From NCBI RefSeq assembly GCF_001636055.1, contig NZ_CP011789.1, positions 5,554,501 to 5,618,500 of the forward strand: 64,000 nucleotides of DNA. The letters run 5' to 3'. Below are positions 1 through 11,300 of the stretch, piece after piece. The position numbers were made by a program, and so were the translations under genes. Source of the stretch: Pseudomonas putida (GTDB lineage: Bacteria; Pseudomonadota; Gammaproteobacteria; Pseudomonadales; Pseudomonadaceae). The notes beneath the pieces were generated by a model. That model searched no databases. It saw nothing but the letters and a program-made list of their open reading frames with translations, and was not told the DNA's origin. How positions within the stretch are numbered: the first letter of the stretch is position 1; every line of letters begins with the position of its first letter.

Positions 1-1511
1 GTGGCGAGTGGTCGAGCGCAGGGCTGGGCGAGCTGAGCGACGCCAATCTGCGCCTGCAACGCTACGCCGATCGTTTCGAACAGCCCGAACACGGCAGCCT
101 GTCGACTGCCATCGAGCAGACGCTGAGGGCCATCGAAGCGAACAGCACGCGGCTCAATTCAGAACTGATCGGCGAGCTCAATCGCCTGATGCAACGCTTG
201 TCGCGCACCGGCCTGCGCAAGGGCGACCAGCTCGATCATGTGCCCCTGCCGCCCTTGCGCAAGCCGGTGTACATCCTGCTGCAGGACCATGACCGCGCCG
301 AACGCCTGGCGCAACAGCTGGAGTTCTTCGGATTGGGCGTGCAGGCATTGGGCAACGCCGATGCCTTTCGTGCCTCGATGAGCGAACGCCTGCCTTCGGC
401 CATCGTCATGGATGTCGATTTCAGTGGCCCCGGCCAGGGCCTCAAACTGGCCGCCGAAGCCCAGCAAAGGCTGGAGCTGCACATTCCGCTGCTGTTCTTC
501 AGCCTCCACGAGACCGACACCCCGACCCGCCTGGCCGCCGTGCGCGCCGGCGGCCAGGAGTTCCTCACCGGCACCCTGGAAGCGTCCAGCCTGCTGGAAA
601 AGGTCGAACTGCTGACCAGCGCCGCCCAATACGACCCGTTCCGGGTGCTGATCATCGATGACTCGCGCGCCCAGGCCATGCACACCGAGCGCCTGCTCAA
701 CGGCGCCGGCATCATCACCCGCACGCTCACCGAGCCGATCCGCACCATGGCCGAGCTCGCTGACTTCCAGCCCGACCTGATCATCCTCGACATGTACATG
801 CCCGACTGCACCGGCACCGAACTGGCCAAGGTGATCCGCCACAACGACCGTTATGTCAGCGTACCGATCATCTACCTGTCGGCCGAGGACGACCTGGACA
901 AGCAGCTCGACGCCATGAGCGAAGGTGGCGACGACTTCCTCACCAAGCCGATCCGCGCCCGCCATCTGGTGACCACCGTGCGCAACCGCGCCGCCCGCGC
1001 CCGTCATCTCAAGGCACGCATGGTGCGCGACAGCCTGACGGGGCTGTACAACCATACCCACATCCTGCAACTGCTCGAAGACTGCAGTTTCCGCGCCCGC
1101 CGCGAGGAACACCCACTGAGCTTCGCCATGCTCGACATCGACCATTTCAAGAAGATCAACGACCGCCATGGCCATCCGATGGGCGACCGGGTGATCAAGA
1201 GCCTGGCGCTGTTCCTCAAGCAGCGCCTGCGCAAGACCGATTTCATCGGCCGCTATGGCGGTGAGGAATTCGCCATCGTCATGCCCAACACCGGGCTGGA
1301 AGCTGCGTACAAGGTGCTCGACGAGATCCGCCAGCGCTTTGCCGAAATCCACTATCCCGCCCAGCCGAACGACCTGCAGTGCACCTTCAGCGCCGGGGTG
1401 GTGCAACTCGATGACACGCTGGACGCGCTGACCATGGCCAGCGCGGCGGATGAGGCGCTGTACCGGGCCAAGCACGCGGGGCGTAATTGCGTGGTGAGGG
1501 TCGAGCCCTAG
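1..1511 (+). CDS. gcbA: Diguanylate cyclase response regulator GcbA-type (REC-REC-GGDEF), 5' end outside window
   Basis: The reading frame is open from base 3, so the start lies upstream of the window; 502 residues are visible. After a helical N-terminal stretch comes a degenerate receiver domain (from about base 265). A canonical receiver follows (from about base 637) with the acidic pair IIDDS and the phospho-acceptor in IILDMYMPD. The C-terminal GGDEF domain begins at RDSLTGLYN, has an active site reading GGEEF near base 1260, and an RxxD inhibitory site (RKTD) five residues before it. It should therefore synthesise cyclic-di-GMP from two GTP, with product inhibition. Order relative to ctpL and dsbD matches P. 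aeruginosa PA4843 (gcbA/adcA), linked to biofilm attachment and dispersal. The family and architecture are secure; the orthology rests on synteny recalled from memory. Confidence 0.9.
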   Translation, partial: GEWSSAGLGELSDANLRLQRYADRFEQPEHGSLSTAIEQTLRAIEANSTRLNSELIGELNRLMQRLSRTGLRKGDQLDHVPLPPLRKPVYILLQDHDRAERLAQQLEFFGLGVQALGNADAFRASMSERLPSAIVMDVDFSGPGQGLKLAAEAQQRLELHIPLLFFSLHETDTPTRLAAVRAGGQEFLTGTLEASSLLEKVELLTSAAQYDPFRVLIIDDSRAQAMHTERLLNGAGIITRTLTEPIRTMAELADFQPDLIILDMYMPDCTGTELAKVIRHNDRYVSVPIIYLSAEDDLDKQLDAMSEGGDDFLTKPIRARHLVTTVRNRAARARHLKARMVRDSLTGLYNHTHILQLLEDCSFRARREEHPLSFAMLDIDHFKKINDRHGHPMGDRVIKSLALFLKQRLRKTDFIGRYGGEEFAIVMPNTGLEAAYKVLDEIRQRFAEIHYPAQPNDLQCTFSAGVVQLDDTLDALTMASAADEALYRAKHAGRNCVVRVEP

Positions 1512-1513
1512 AC

Positions 1514-1533
1514 TGGCACTCTGCCACTTTTTT
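1514..1533 (+). terminator. Short intrinsic terminator after gcbA
   Basis: Stem TGGCA / TGCCA with a CTC loop followed by a run of six T. It starts two bases after the gcbA stop codon. The stem is short, so strength is uncertain. Confidence 0.45.
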
Positions 1534-1624
1534 ATGGCGCCACCCCGTCGTCGTCATCACCCGGTCACAAAATCGCAATAACTTCAGGCACCTACCTCTC
1601 CATTCCCGCAGGAAGTTCGCGGCT

Positions 1625-3586
1625 ATGCGCCTGAAGTGGCTGACCAATTTCAACACCCTCTTGCTGGTGACCGTGTGCTTCGCCCTGGGCGCAACCCTGT
1701 GGTGGTCGCAACGTGCACTCGAGCGGCCCTACCAGATGATGGAGCGCTACTTGGGGCTGTCCCAGCAGTTCCAGAACGAGGCCGCCGCCAATATCCAGGC
1801 CTACCTGGCCAGCGGCGACGCCCTGCGCCATGCCTCGGCCGTGGAGGCCAACAAGCAGCTGCACAGCGCCCTTGGAGAATGGCCAGACGCACTGGCCGCC
1901 AAGCTGCGCCCGAGCCTGGACAGCCTGCAGGGCTTCACCGCCAACGAATTGCTGGCCGCCGGCAAGCTGGCCGGAGATCCGCAGGCACTGCTGCTGCAAG
2001 CCGAGCGTGAGCTGGGCGCCAACCTTGAGCAACTGGCCGGTTATGCCCGCGACAGCGGCAGCGCCGAGGCTGGCCGCTACCTGGCCCCGCTGATGGACGC
2101 CTCGCTGCACCTGGGCCGCCTGGCACTGGCCCGCGACAAGCTGGTCAGCAGCGGTCGCGCGGAACTGGCCGACGAAGTGGAGCGTGAACTGCAACAGATC
2201 CGCGCCCAGGCGCAAATCATCGACAGCCTGCCGTTACTGGGGGTGACCCGCGCGGCCGAATCCAACGCCGACGACTTCGCCGCGATGATGGGCCTGCAAA
2301 GCCAGGGCAGCGAGCAGAAGGAGGACGTTGCCGTGAGCCTCAAGCGTGAATTGCAGAGCTTGCTCGGTCGCTATCCGGCCGAACTGCAGCGCACCCGTGA
2401 ACAGATCGAGCGTCGTGCCGCACTGGCCGCCAGCACCAGCGAGCGCCTCGAAGCTGTGCGAAAGGCCATCGCCGGACTGGAACCAGAGGTGCGTGGTCAG
2501 CACGCGAAGATCGCTGGCGAGGTCCGGGTCATCCAGGGCCTGATGATCGGCCTGATCCTGCTGATCGCCCTGCTCATCGACACCTTGCAGCGCCGCCTGA
2601 CACGCACCCTCACCAGCCTCGCGCCGGCCCTGTCGCGCTGGGCCGAGGGCGATTTTGCCCAGCCGGTCGCCCTTGGCAAGACCAACCTCGAACTGCTCGA
2701 CATCCAGGAGTCGCTCAATCGCTTGCGCCAGTACCTGGTGACGCTGGTCGGCACCATCCGCCACAACGCCGAGCAGGTCGCGGGCAGCAGCCATGCCCTG
2801 GCCGGCATGAGCAGCGCGCTGCATGACGGTGCCGAACGCCAGGCAGGCGATACCGCACAGATCCGCGATGCCCTGGGCGAGCTCGAAGCGACCATCCAGC
2901 AGGTGGCCGGCGATGCCAGTTCGGCCGCCGATGCCAGCCGCGACGCCGGGCGCGCCGTGGAGCACGGCCAGGCGGTGATCGGCCACAGCCTCTCCGGCCT
3001 GCGAGCGTTGGTCGATGAGGTGCAGGGCAATGCGCAGTTGATCGAACAACTGGCCGAGGAGTCGGCAACCATCGGTGGCGTGCTGACGGTGATCCGCTCG
3101 ATCGCCGAGCAGACCAATCTGCTGGCCCTCAACGCAGCGATCGAAGCGGCCCGTGCCGGGGAAATGGGCCGCGGCTTTGCCGTGGTGGCCGACGAAGTAC
3201 GTTCGCTGGCCCAGCGCACCACCGGCGCCACCGGCGAGATCCAGACGCTGATAGACCGCCTGCAGCAGGCAGCGCGCGAATCGGTGAATGGCATGCGCAC
3301 CCAGCTCGAACACGCCGAAGCGACCGCCAGCCAGGCCCAGGCGGCGGATGGGGCGCTGGATGAGATCGTCAGCGCGATTCGCACCATCTCCGATACAGCG
3401 GTGAGGATTGCCGACGTCACCGCACAGCAGAGCGGTGCAGTGAGCGAGATCCGCGACCACAGCGAGCGGATTCATGCGCTCGGTGAAGACAACCTGCAAC
3501 GCATCGGCGAAGGGCGCGAGCAGGGTGAGCAGTTGCTGCAACTGGGGGGTGAGCTGAATACCGCGGTGGGGGCCTTCAGGGTGTGA
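1625..3586 (+). CDS. ctpL: Methyl-accepting chemotaxis protein, CtpL-like
   Basis: 653-residue transmembrane chemoreceptor. I chose the ATG at 1625 (MRLKWLTNF) because AGGAAG lies about 10 bases upstream and the first membrane helix (residues about 7-30) follows at once; the frame stays open further upstream. An all-helical periplasmic ligand domain fills about residues 31-300. A second membrane helix (about 302-324), a HAMP segment and the cytoplasmic signalling hairpin follow, with the highly conserved tip [18 protein letters not shown] near residue 495. It would signal to CheA/CheW. In P. aeruginosa the gene at this place, ctpL (PA4844), encodes a helical-bimodular receptor for phosphate; ligand identity here is inferred only from position. 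Confidence 0.88.
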   Translation: MRLKWLTNFNTLLLVTVCFALGATLWWSQRALERPYQMMERYLGLSQQFQNEAAANIQAYLASGDALRHASAVEANKQLHSALGEWPDALAAKLRPSLDSLQGFTANELLAAGKLAGDPQALLLQAERELGANLEQLAGYARDSGSAEAGRYLAPLMDASLHLGRLALARDKLVSSGRAELADEVERELQQIRAQAQIIDSLPLLGVTRAAESNADDFAAMMGLQSQGSEQKEDVAVSLKRELQSLLGRYPAELQRTREQIERRAALAASTSERLEAVRKAIAGLEPEVRGQHAKIAGEVRVIQGLMIGLILLIALLIDTLQRRLTRTLTSLAPALSRWAEGDFAQPVALGKTNLELLDIQESLNRLRQYLVTLVGTIRHNAEQVAGSSHALAGMSSALHDGAERQAGDTAQIRDALGELEATIQQVAGDASSAADASRDAGRAVEHGQAVIGHSLSGLRALVDEVQGNAQLIEQLAEESATIGGVLTVIRSIAEQTNLLALNAAIEAARAGEMGRGFAVVADEVRSLAQRTTGATGEIQTLIDRLQQAARESVNGMRTQLEHAEATASQAQAADGALDEIVSAIRTISDTAVRIADVTAQQSGAVSEIRDHSERIHALGEDNLQRIGEGREQGEQLLQLGGELNTAVGAFRV

Positions 3587-3603
3587 TCGGCAGGCCTGGC
3601 CCC

Positions 3604-3712
3604 TTCGCGGGCAAGCCCGCTCCCACTGGGTAGCGGCGAGGAAACCTCCTGCTGGCGCGGTTCCTGTGGGAGCGGCGGTTCGCCGCTGCGACTTGCCCGC
3701 GAAGGGGCCAGG
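3604..3712. repeat. Pair of inverted REP elements
   Basis: One copy at 3604-3626 contains the REP core; a second, inverted copy of the variant carrying a GGCGGTTCGCCGC insertion occupies 3665-3712. They sit between ctpL and dsbD and can fold into a large hairpin. Confidence 0.85.
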
Positions 3713-3804
3713 CCTGCAAGCAGCCGAACCTGCGACCACCTGTCATCCCCGCCTCCAGCCAACTCCGTTATCATGCCGGGCACGTTCCGCCTCGCGAGTC
3801 CGCC

Positions 3805-5571
3805 ATGCGCCGCCTGTTCCTCCTGCTGTTCCTGCTGCTGGCCAGCCCCACCTTCGCCTCGGGCCTGCTCGACAACCGCCCCAGCGCCACCCTCGGCGCC
3901 GCCTCGCTGTCCAACAGCGCCGACTTCCTGCCGGTCCACGAAGCCTTCAAGCTCGACCTGATCAGCGCCGATGCCCAGTCGATCAAGCTGCGCTTCGTCG
4001 CCACCGAGGGCTATTACCTCTATCGCCATCGCTTCCAGTTTCGCAGCGAGCCGGCCGACATCGCCCTCGGCAACGCACGGATTCCCCAAGGCAAAGCCAA
4101 GCACGACGAGTTCTTCGGCGATGTCGAGGTCTACCATGGCATCGTCGACATAGAGGTACCGCGCACCGACTCGCGCACCTTCACCTTGCTGGTCGGCTAC
4201 CAGGGCTGCGCCGACAAGGGATTATGCTATCCGCCGGAAACCGCACGACTGTCGATTCCCGGCGAAGGCAGCACCTTGTCCACCACCACGGCCGAGGGCT
4301 GGAGCTGGCAGACCTTGCTGCTGTTCTTCCTCGCCGGTCTGGGCCTGACCTTCACCCCCTGCGTGCTGCCGATGCTGCCGATTCTCTCGGGTGTGGTGCT
4401 GCGCGGCCAGGTGGGTGGCTGGCGCGGCTTTAGCCTGTCGCTGGCCTACGTGCTGCCAATGGCTGCCAGCTTTGCCGCGCTCGGTGCGCTGATGGGCCTG
4501 TTCGGTGCCAGCCTCAACCTGCAGGCACGTCTGCAGTCGGCCTGGGTACTGGTGCCCTTCGCCTTGTTCTTCGTGGTGTTCGCCCTGGCGATGTTCGGCC
4601 TGTTCGAACTCAAGTTGCCGCACGCCCTGAGCCAACGCCTGGACCGTGTCGCGAGCAATACCCGCGGCGGTTCGCTACTGGGTGCTGCGGTGCTGGGCGT
4701 GCTTTCCAGCCTGCTGGTCTCGCCCTGCGTGTCGGCACCACTGGCCGGTGCCCTGCTCTATATCAGCGCCAGCGGCGATGCCCTGGGCGGGGCACTGAAG
4801 CTGTTCGCGCTCGGATTGGGCATGGGCGCGCCACTGCTGCTGGTGGCGACCGGCGGTGCCGCCTGGCTGCCCAAGAGCGGGGCGTGGATGAACACGGTGA
4901 AGAACGTGATCGGGGTCCTGCTGCTGGGCGTGGCGCTTGGCCTGCTCAGCCGCGTGTTGCCGGGGCCGGTGACCTTGCTGCTGATCGGCCTGTTGTCGGC
5001 AGGCGTGGCGCTGTTCCTCGGCGCGCTGGAGTTCGTGGTCAAGACTCCACGTCAACGCCTGGCCCAGCTGCTGGGGCTGCTCTGCCTGGTCTATGCACTG
5101 GCGTGCTGGTACGGCGCACTCGCGGGTCAGGGCGATCCTTTGCGTCCATTGCCCGGCCCCGGCGTCAGCACCTCGACCCCCGCCACCCCCCAGGCAGATG
5201 CGTGGCAAACCCTCACCACCCCTGCCGCCCTGGACGCCGCCTTGGCCCAGGCCAAGGCCGCAGGCCAGCCGGTGCTGCTGGACTGGTACGCCGACTGGTG
5301 CATCAGTTGCAAGGTGATCGAACATGAAGTACTCAACGCGCCACAGGTGCAGGCCCAGCTGAACGGCTTCAAGCTGCTGCGGTTCGACCTGACCGAGAGC
5401 AACGCCGAACAACGCGCCCTGCTCGACCGCTACACGCTGTTCGGCCCACCCGCCTTGTTGTTTTTTGCCGCAAACGGCAGCGAAATGACCACTGATCGGG
5501 TGGTAGGCGAGGTGAACGCCGACGAATTTGCGAAAATTCTCACCGGCATGCGCAGCAAACTCGGTCTATAA
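3805..5571 (+). CDS. dsbD: Thiol:disulfide interchange protein DsbD
   Basis: 588-residue inner-membrane protein that passes electrons from cytoplasmic thioredoxin to periplasmic DsbC/DsbG and cytochrome c maturation factors. All three redox modules are visible. After a signal peptide ([18 protein letters not shown]) the periplasmic alpha domain has Cys135 and Cys141 in GYQGC...LCYPP. The eight-helix beta domain has Cys186 (FTPCVLPM) and Cys308 (SPCVSAP). The C-terminal thioredoxin-like gamma domain has Cys499 and Cys502 in DWCISCK. Length is normal for the family. The ribosome binding site is weak, but the signal peptide fixes the start. It precedes aroQ-accBC as dipZ does in P. aeruginosa (PA4845). 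Confidence 0.95.
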   Translation: MRRLFLLLFLLLASPTFASGLLDNRPSATLGAASLSNSADFLPVHEAFKLDLISADAQSIKLRFVATEGYYLYRHRFQFRSEPADIALGNARIPQGKAKHDEFFGDVEVYHGIVDIEVPRTDSRTFTLLVGYQGCADKGLCYPPETARLSIPGEGSTLSTTTAEGWSWQTLLLFFLAGLGLTFTPCVLPMLPILSGVVLRGQVGGWRGFSLSLAYVLPMAASFAALGALMGLFGASLNLQARLQSAWVLVPFALFFVVFALAMFGLFELKLPHALSQRLDRVASNTRGGSLLGAAVLGVLSSLLVSPCVSAPLAGALLYISASGDALGGALKLFALGLGMGAPLLLVATGGAAWLPKSGAWMNTVKNVIGVLLLGVALGLLSRVLPGPVTLLLIGLLSAGVALFLGALEFVVKTPRQRLAQLLGLLCLVYALACWYGALAGQGDPLRPLPGPGVSTSTPATPQADAWQTLTTPAALDAALAQAKAAGQPVLLDWYADWCISCKVIEHEVLNAPQVQAQLNGFKLLRFDLTESNAEQRALLDRYTLFGPPALLFFAANGSEMTTDRVVGEVNADEFAKILTGMRSKLGL

Positions 5572-5603
5572 CTTCCCGCGCACCGGTGACTTTCTCCAAC
5601 GAA

Positions 5604-5629
5604 GTGACCAGAGCTGATCATCTGGTCAC
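5604..5629. promoter_or_regulatory. 26-bp perfect inverted repeat upstream of aroQ-accBC, candidate operator
   Basis: Nine-base arms GTGACCAGA and TCTGGTCAC flank the 8-base spacer GCTGATCA, which itself contains TGATCA. It lies 33 bp after dsbD and 122 bp before the aroQ ATG. There is no following T run, so it does not look like a terminator. An operator for a dimeric regulator is a reasonable reading; the regulator is unknown. Confidence 0.45.
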
Positions 5630-5750
5630 ATACTTTGCGCGAATCTCGGTCATCGTGCTGGCTATTGCAGGGAACTGGACACTCGCTAGTCTCTTGCGGC
5701 ATAGTCGCCGCGCTATGTCGAATTGCCCTACAAAACCAAGGAAACCGCAG

Positions 5751-6203
5751 ATGGCCACCCTACTGGTGCTGCACGGCCCCAACCTCAACCTGCTCGGTAC
5801 CCGCGAGCCGGGAGTCTACGGCGCCGTCACCCTCGCCCAGATCAACCAGGACCTCGAGCAGCGCGCACGCGCCGCCGGCCACCACCTGCAGTACCTGCAG
5901 AGCAATGCCGAGTACGAACTGATCGACCGTATCCATGCCGCGCGCAACGAAGGCGTGGACTTCATCCTGATCAACCCGGCCGCTTTCACCCACACCAGCG
6001 TCGCATTACGTGACGCATTGCTCGCTGTGAGCATCCCATTCATCGAAGTGCACCTCTCCAACGTGCACAAGCGTGAACCGTTCCGTCATCACTCCTACTT
6101 CTCCGATGTGGCAGTGGGCGTGATCTGCGGCCTGGGCGCCAGCGGTTACCGGCTAGCCCTGGAGTCTGCTCTGGAACACCTGGCTGCCAACGCACAGCCC
6201 TGA
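5751..6203 (+). CDS. aroQ: Type II 3-dehydroquinate dehydratase
   Basis: 150-residue cytoplasmic enzyme that dehydrates 3-dehydroquinate to 3-dehydroshikimate in the shikimate pathway. The N-terminal signature [20 protein letters not shown] includes the catalytic Tyr on the lid loop. The active-site His is in the C-terminal part (EVHLSN, then [13 protein letters not shown]). ATG 5751 has AAGGAAA just upstream; the open frame continues further upstream but without family similarity. It lies just before accB, the same order as P. aeruginosa aroQ1-accB-accC. A strong hairpin between aroQ and accB suggests partial transcriptional uncoupling. Confidence 0.96.
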   Translation: MATLLVLHGPNLNLLGTREPGVYGAVTLAQINQDLEQRARAAGHHLQYLQSNAEYELIDRIHAARNEGVDFILINPAAFTHTSVALRDALLAVSIPFIEVHLSNVHKREPFRHHSYFSDVAVGVICGLGASGYRLALESALEHLAANAQP

Positions 6204-6210
6204 TGACGCA

Positions 6211-6236
6211 AAGCCCAGGCCTACATGCCTGGGCTT
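6211..6236 (+). terminator. Strong hairpin between aroQ and accB
   Basis: Ten-base perfect stem AAGCCCAGGC / GCCTGGGCTT with a 6-base loop, 7 bp after the aroQ stop. No T tract follows, so it may attenuate or stabilise transcripts rather than fully terminate. Confidence 0.5.
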
Positions 6237-6312
6237 CGAAACACTACGAAGAAACGTTTTCGACACGTTTTGATAATTAAGTCCCCGACCGAACCTTGGG
6301 AGTTGCTGATTA

Positions 6313-6777
6313 ATGGATATCCGTAAAGTCAAAAAGCTGATCGAACTGCTGGAAGAGTCCGGCATCGACGAACTGGAGATCAAGGAAGGCGAAGAGTCCG
6401 TTCGCATCAGCCGTAACAGCAAACAACCTGCCGGCGCCCAGTACTTCGCCCCCCCAGCGCAATTTGCCGCTCCAGCCCCTGCCGCCGCAGCCCCCGTGGC
6501 CGCCGCCCCGGCTGCCGAAGCTGCTGCAGCACCGGCCCTCAAAGGCACCGTGATCCGCTCGCCGATGGTCGGTACCTTCTACCGCAAGCCTTCGCCAACC
6601 TCGCCGAACTTCGCTGAAGTCGGTCAGTCGGTGAAGAAAGGCGACACCCTGTGCATCGTCGAAGCCATGAAGATGATGAACCACATCGAAGCCGATATCG
6701 GCGGTGTCATCGACGCCATCCTGGTAGAAGACGGTCAGCCGGTTGAGTTCGACCAGCCGCTGTTCACCATCGTTTGA
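6313..6777 (+). CDS. accB: Biotin carboxyl carrier protein of acetyl-CoA carboxylase
   Basis: 154 residues. The N-terminal helical region ([20 protein letters not shown]) joins an Ala/Pro-rich linker (about residues 40-75) and then the biotinyl domain with the EAMKMMN motif. Lys120 is the expected biotinylation site. The protein shuttles carboxyl groups from biotin carboxylase (AccC) to the carboxyltransferase AccAD, the first step of fatty acid synthesis. It is followed by accC 17 bp later, so the two are surely co-transcribed and probably translationally linked. Length is normal for the family. Confidence 0.97.
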   Translation: MDIRKVKKLIELLEESGIDELEIKEGEESVRISRNSKQPAGAQYFAPPAQFAAPAPAAAAPVAAAPAAEAAAAPALKGTVIRSPMVGTFYRKPSPTSPNFAEVGQSVKKGDTLCIVEAMKMMNHIEADIGGVIDAILVEDGQPVEFDQPLFTIV

Positions 6778-6794
6778 ATCGCGGAGAGCCAACG

Positions 6795-8150
6795 ATGTCT
6801 GGGAAGCTCGAAAAAGTCCTGATCGCCAACCGCGGGGAAATTGCCCTGCGGATCCTGCGTGCCTGCAAAGAGCTGGGCATCAAGACCGTCGCGGTCCACT
6901 CCACCGCTGACCGCGAACTGATGCACCTGGGCCTGGCAGACGAATCGGTCTGCATCGGCCCTGCATCGTCGAAAGAATCCTACCTGCACATCCCGGCGAT
7001 CATCGCTGCCGCCGAAGTGACTGGCGCCACCGCCATCCACCCGGGCTACGGCTTCCTCGCCGAGAACGCCGACTTCGCCGAGCAGGTGGAGAAATCCGGT
7101 TTCGCCTTCATCGGCCCCAAAGCCGACACCATCCGCCTGATGGGCGACAAGGTTTCGGCCAAGGATGCGATGATCAAGTCGGGCGTCCCAACCGTGCCGG
7201 GCTCTGACGGCCCACTGCCGGAAGACGAAGAAACTGCACTGGCCATCGCCCGTGAAGTCGGCTATCCGGTGATCATCAAGGCCGCCGGTGGCGGTGGTGG
7301 TCGCGGCATGCGCGTGGTGCACAAGGAAGAAGACCTGATCGCCTCGGCCAAGCTGACCCGTACCGAAGCCGGTGCGGCGTTCGGCAACCCGATGGTCTAC
7401 CTGGAAAAGTTCCTGACCAACCCACGTCACGTGGAAGTTCAGGTACTGTCCGATGGCCAGGGCAACGCCGTGCACCTGGGCGACCGCGACTGCTCGCTGC
7501 AGCGCCGTCACCAGAAGGTACTGGAAGAAGCCCCGGCCCCCGGTATCGACGAGAAGGCCCGCCAGGAAGTCTTCAAGCGTTGCGTCGATGCGTGCATCGA
7601 GATCGGCTACCGCGGTGCAGGTACTTTCGAGTTCCTGTACGAGAACGGTCGCTTCTACTTCATCGAGATGAACACCCGCGTCCAGGTCGAGCACCCGGTT
7701 TCGGAGATGGTCACCGGCATCGATATCGTCAAGGAGATGCTCAGCATCGCCGCTGGCAACAAGCTGTCGTTCCGCCAGGAAGACGTAGTGATCCGCGGTC
7801 ACTCGCTGGAGTGCCGGATCAACGCCGAAGACCCGAAGAAGTTCATTCCGAGCCCAGGCACCGTCAAGCACTTCCATGCCCCGGGTGGCAATGGCGTGCG
7901 GGTCGATTCGCACCTGTACAGCGGCTATTCGGTTCCGCCGAACTACGACTCGCTGATCGGCAAGCTGATCACCTACGGCAAGGACCGCGACGAAGCCATG
8001 GCGCGCATGCGCAATGCCCTGGACGAGATCGTTGTCGACGGTATCAAGACCAACATCCCGCTGCACCGCGACCTGGTGCGTGATGAAGGTTTCTGCAAAG
8101 GCGGCGTCAACATCCACTACCTCGAGCACAAACTGGCCAACCAGGAGTGA
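6795..8150 (+). CDS. accC: Biotin carboxylase subunit of acetyl-CoA carboxylase
   Basis: 451 residues. ATG 6795 has GGAGAG 8 bases upstream and gives the classic start [19 protein letters not shown]. It is an ATP-grasp enzyme that carboxylates biotin on AccB using ATP and bicarbonate. Visible features are the preATP-grasp Rossmann-like domain, the glycine-rich ATP loop [11 protein letters not shown], the metal and bicarbonate region [14 protein letters not shown], and the C-terminal biotin carboxylase domain. Length matches E. coli AccC (449). It is the last gene of the operon and a strong terminator follows. Confidence 0.97.
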   Translation: MSGKLEKVLIANRGEIALRILRACKELGIKTVAVHSTADRELMHLGLADESVCIGPASSKESYLHIPAIIAAAEVTGATAIHPGYGFLAENADFAEQVEKSGFAFIGPKADTIRLMGDKVSAKDAMIKSGVPTVPGSDGPLPEDEETALAIAREVGYPVIIKAAGGGGGRGMRVVHKEEDLIASAKLTRTEAGAAFGNPMVYLEKFLTNPRHVEVQVLSDGQGNAVHLGDRDCSLQRRHQKVLEEAPAPGIDEKARQEVFKRCVDACIEIGYRGAGTFEFLYENGRFYFIEMNTRVQVEHPVSEMVTGIDIVKEMLSIAAGNKLSFRQEDVVIRGHSLECRINAEDPKKFIPSPGTVKHFHAPGGNGVRVDSHLYSGYSVPPNYDSLIGKLITYGKDRDEAMARMRNALDEIVVDGIKTNIPLHRDLVRDEGFCKGGVNIHYLEHKLANQE

Positions 8151-8225
8151 TCGCTTGTTGAGGTAGCACGCCCGGCAACCGCTGCGATGCCAGCCATTGG
8201 CCTTTCAGAAAAGCCGGGGATGCCA

Positions 8226-8265
8226 CAAAAAAAACCGATGCCAGAATCTGGCATCGGTTTTTTTT
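8226..8265. terminator. Bidirectional intrinsic terminator
   Basis: Ten-base stem ACCGATGCCA / TGGCATCGGT with loop GAATC, preceded by eight A and followed by eight T. It can serve accC from the left and the convergent toxin-like gene from the right. Confidence 0.92.
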
Positions 8266-8323
8266 GCTATCTACCCAGGACAGAGCAGGTCACCTAGGCG
8301 CGCATGAGCGCGATATCCGCTTG

Positions 8324-11300
8324 TCAGAGGCTCACCACTGAGATCGCCTGCAAGGCTAGTTCGTCCGGGGCCGGCGCCAATCCGGCAGCATCTTCCACAA
8401 CTCCGCTTGGCCGCTCATACAGCGGGCGGGCCCGGAAACGGCTTTGGAATCTGTGGGCGCGAGCGGGCACCCCCTTCAACCGGAAATTAGCCTGCTTCAT
8501 GATCGGCGTCAGCACTTGCTCGACCACGCTCATAGGCGTTCGGTAAACACGCGTAACGCCGCTCCCCAGGTTCAGCGTCATGCCATAGCTACCGCCAAAA
8601 CACGACGAGAACGACCAGTGCTGCCAACTTGCCTGGATTCCCTGGCGCCTGAGCAACGCCCGCACGACGCCGCCGATATCCGTACCGCCCAGCCAGTCGC
8701 CACCGGCCATGACTGCCCTGACGCCCGCGCCATCCTGCGCAGCGCCGATTTGCGTCAGCACTTGCCGCAGTGCAGGCTCGATCAGGCTACGGACATTGTG
8801 ATCGATATGCAGCACCGCACCTGCACGTGTTGCTGGGTTGTACAAGGATACCGCCACACAGGACTGCGCATTGACGGTATACAGGTAGTCATCCGCCGCC
8901 CCCACGTATCGCGCCACCACGGCTTCTCCCTGCAGAGCGCCACGTATTTCCGATGGCGCTCCCTCGCCATTGGTAATCTGCCTTGCCTGCGTCAGGGTTC
9001 CAGCATCCTGCACATGATTGCCGCCGCGAAGGCCGGTGCTGTTGGCAATCCATCGGCCATCTTCATGCAATCGCACTGCCGGGCGATGGTAGCTCTGCGG
9101 GCGATTGGCCTTGAACACCCGTAACGTAGCGTGCTCAGCGTCGTGTACGACCTTGTAATAACGACCGCCCGAGCGGATGAAATGCTCTGCGTTGGTAGCG
9201 TCCTTGGCGCCGCTACGGTAGGTGCCTTTCCAGATACCGTCCTCCGTCACCTTGTGCAGATCGCCAGGCTTGCTCTTGACTGCCCAGGACTTGTCGAACT
9301 GCAGGGAGGGGGTTCGTGTCGCACCCGTCACCTGAGGGCGGCGAACAACTGCCTGGCGCAAGGGCGCAAGCACTGACTTGAGCATTCCCAGGCTCACTCC
9401 TGGCAGACTCAACACCGCCCCCAACAAACCCCACGACGCTTCCAGCCAGTTCTGCAGGGCCACTGCGGTTTCCCATCGAGTATGGGCGACAATGGCCTTT
9501 TTCAAAGCAGAGGCGGTCATGAAGGCCCCAAACGCTATGGCGAACGGCGGATACACCAGCAACGGCAGTGCGCTGAACAGAACGCCTTTGAACACCTGGG
9601 CGCGAATGACCTCGGCTTTGCCAAGGGTCGCATCCTCGACATCGGCGAGCGCATGCTCGATGAACACGTTGTACTCCCCGACCACCGTCACCACCTGGTT
9701 GAGCCCACGCAGGGAATCACGATGACTGTCGCCACTGGCCAACCTCTTCAGGCGCGTGCTGACCTTGGATCTGGAGGCCAACGTAACCCGGTTGAGCAGA
9801 TAATCGTAAAGCACGCCCGTACCTGTGGCGTTCAAGGACTGATAGGGGCGCAGCAGAACACCATCCGGGGCATCCGGGGTATACAGCCAGTCAGTCGCCA
9901 CTTTGTCTGCCACATCGCGCAGGACATAGGCGCCCAGTACGAAACAGCCGTCGATCGACAAACGAAACACCCCCGAACTCTCGACCACCGTTTCCGATTC
10001 ACTGAAGATGTCGGGCTGGCTCAACGTCCGCCCCAGCGCCGTCACCAGTGCAATCAGTTTCGTATAGGTCGCTTGATCGAGTTCAGCCTTGATACTGGCC
10101 AGGCGCAAATCGCGGTCCATCGCCGAGATCAGCGCACGACCGAACATCTTCCGGCGAGCCTCATAATCCGCCGAGGACTCGTTCAGATAGTGTTCGCGTA
10201 TGTGTGTGATGTACGTCTCGCCAACGTAAGCGCGACGTGCATAGCGCGTAAAATCGTGGCTGCGTAGAGCGCTCAGGTCCTGGCCAACCAGGGAGCGCAC
10301 GCCCTTTTTCGGGTTGTCCAGGCCGGAATTGTCGTCATATCCATAGCAGACCAGATCGACCAGGTTCATCGTCAGCGGCGTATCCGTGTCTGTGGACGGC
10401 AGATCGAACAGAATAGACTCCGGGTCGACCTGTTCGGTGATGCCCTTGTCGTCCAGGTAAGGCTTGATGGCAGTCTCGACGGTACGCCGGGCGAACGCGT
10501 GAAAACCTTCATAATCCTGCATCGACGCGGTAAACACGTGCTCAGCTTGCAACGCCACCTGCTTTTCCAGGTTGATCACGCGCTTTTGGCCAATGTTCAG
10601 GTTAAGTGCGTAATACGGCGCAATAGTGGCCTCGATCTCATCCTCGGCCTTTTTATTGCTCAAGCGCACCCGCTCGGCCAAGCATGCCTCGTACCCCGTC
10701 AGGGCTCTCCTACGATCCAGACTCAGAGACCATTCGGAAGGTTTTTCCACGATGCTCAGGATGGATGCACTGACCGTGGCTCGTTGATCGAAGGGAACCT
10801 GGCTCAACAGATAATGACGACCCGTTTCCTCCGCCAACCAACCACCGATTTCACTGTTGAGCGCGCGCTGTGATACCAGCTCTATCCACTCCTGGCCATC
10901 TGGTTTACCAGGGGCATACAGCACAAAGGCGTCATCTGCTACGGCGAACAACAACAAGTCACTGCAATCTGCGCCCGCCCACAATTGCAGAGGACAGATC
11001 TCATCGCCTGGCGGCTCCTGGGCGAGCAATGCCAAGACCTGATCATGACGCGCATCCGACAGGTGCCCTTTCTTGCTGGCAATCAGCAGGCTATAGCGCA
11101 ATTGCGAGTCATAGAGCTCTAGCTGCGCCAACTCGACTTCAGCGTCCTGATGGCGCTGCTTGAGGGTCGCGATGAAGCTGTGCGGGACATCGAGTTCGCT
11201 CAACAGACCCTGTAGTTGCTCAGCGGAAGGTGACTTGCAATGCAGTAACGGCATGCTCACCTGCAGCGACTTGTACACCTGTGTCACGTCAATTGCGCCT

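Noticed and set aside
159..1475. Long open frame antisense to gcbA
   Set aside because: It mirrors the coding bias of gcbA; translation is low complexity with no domain.
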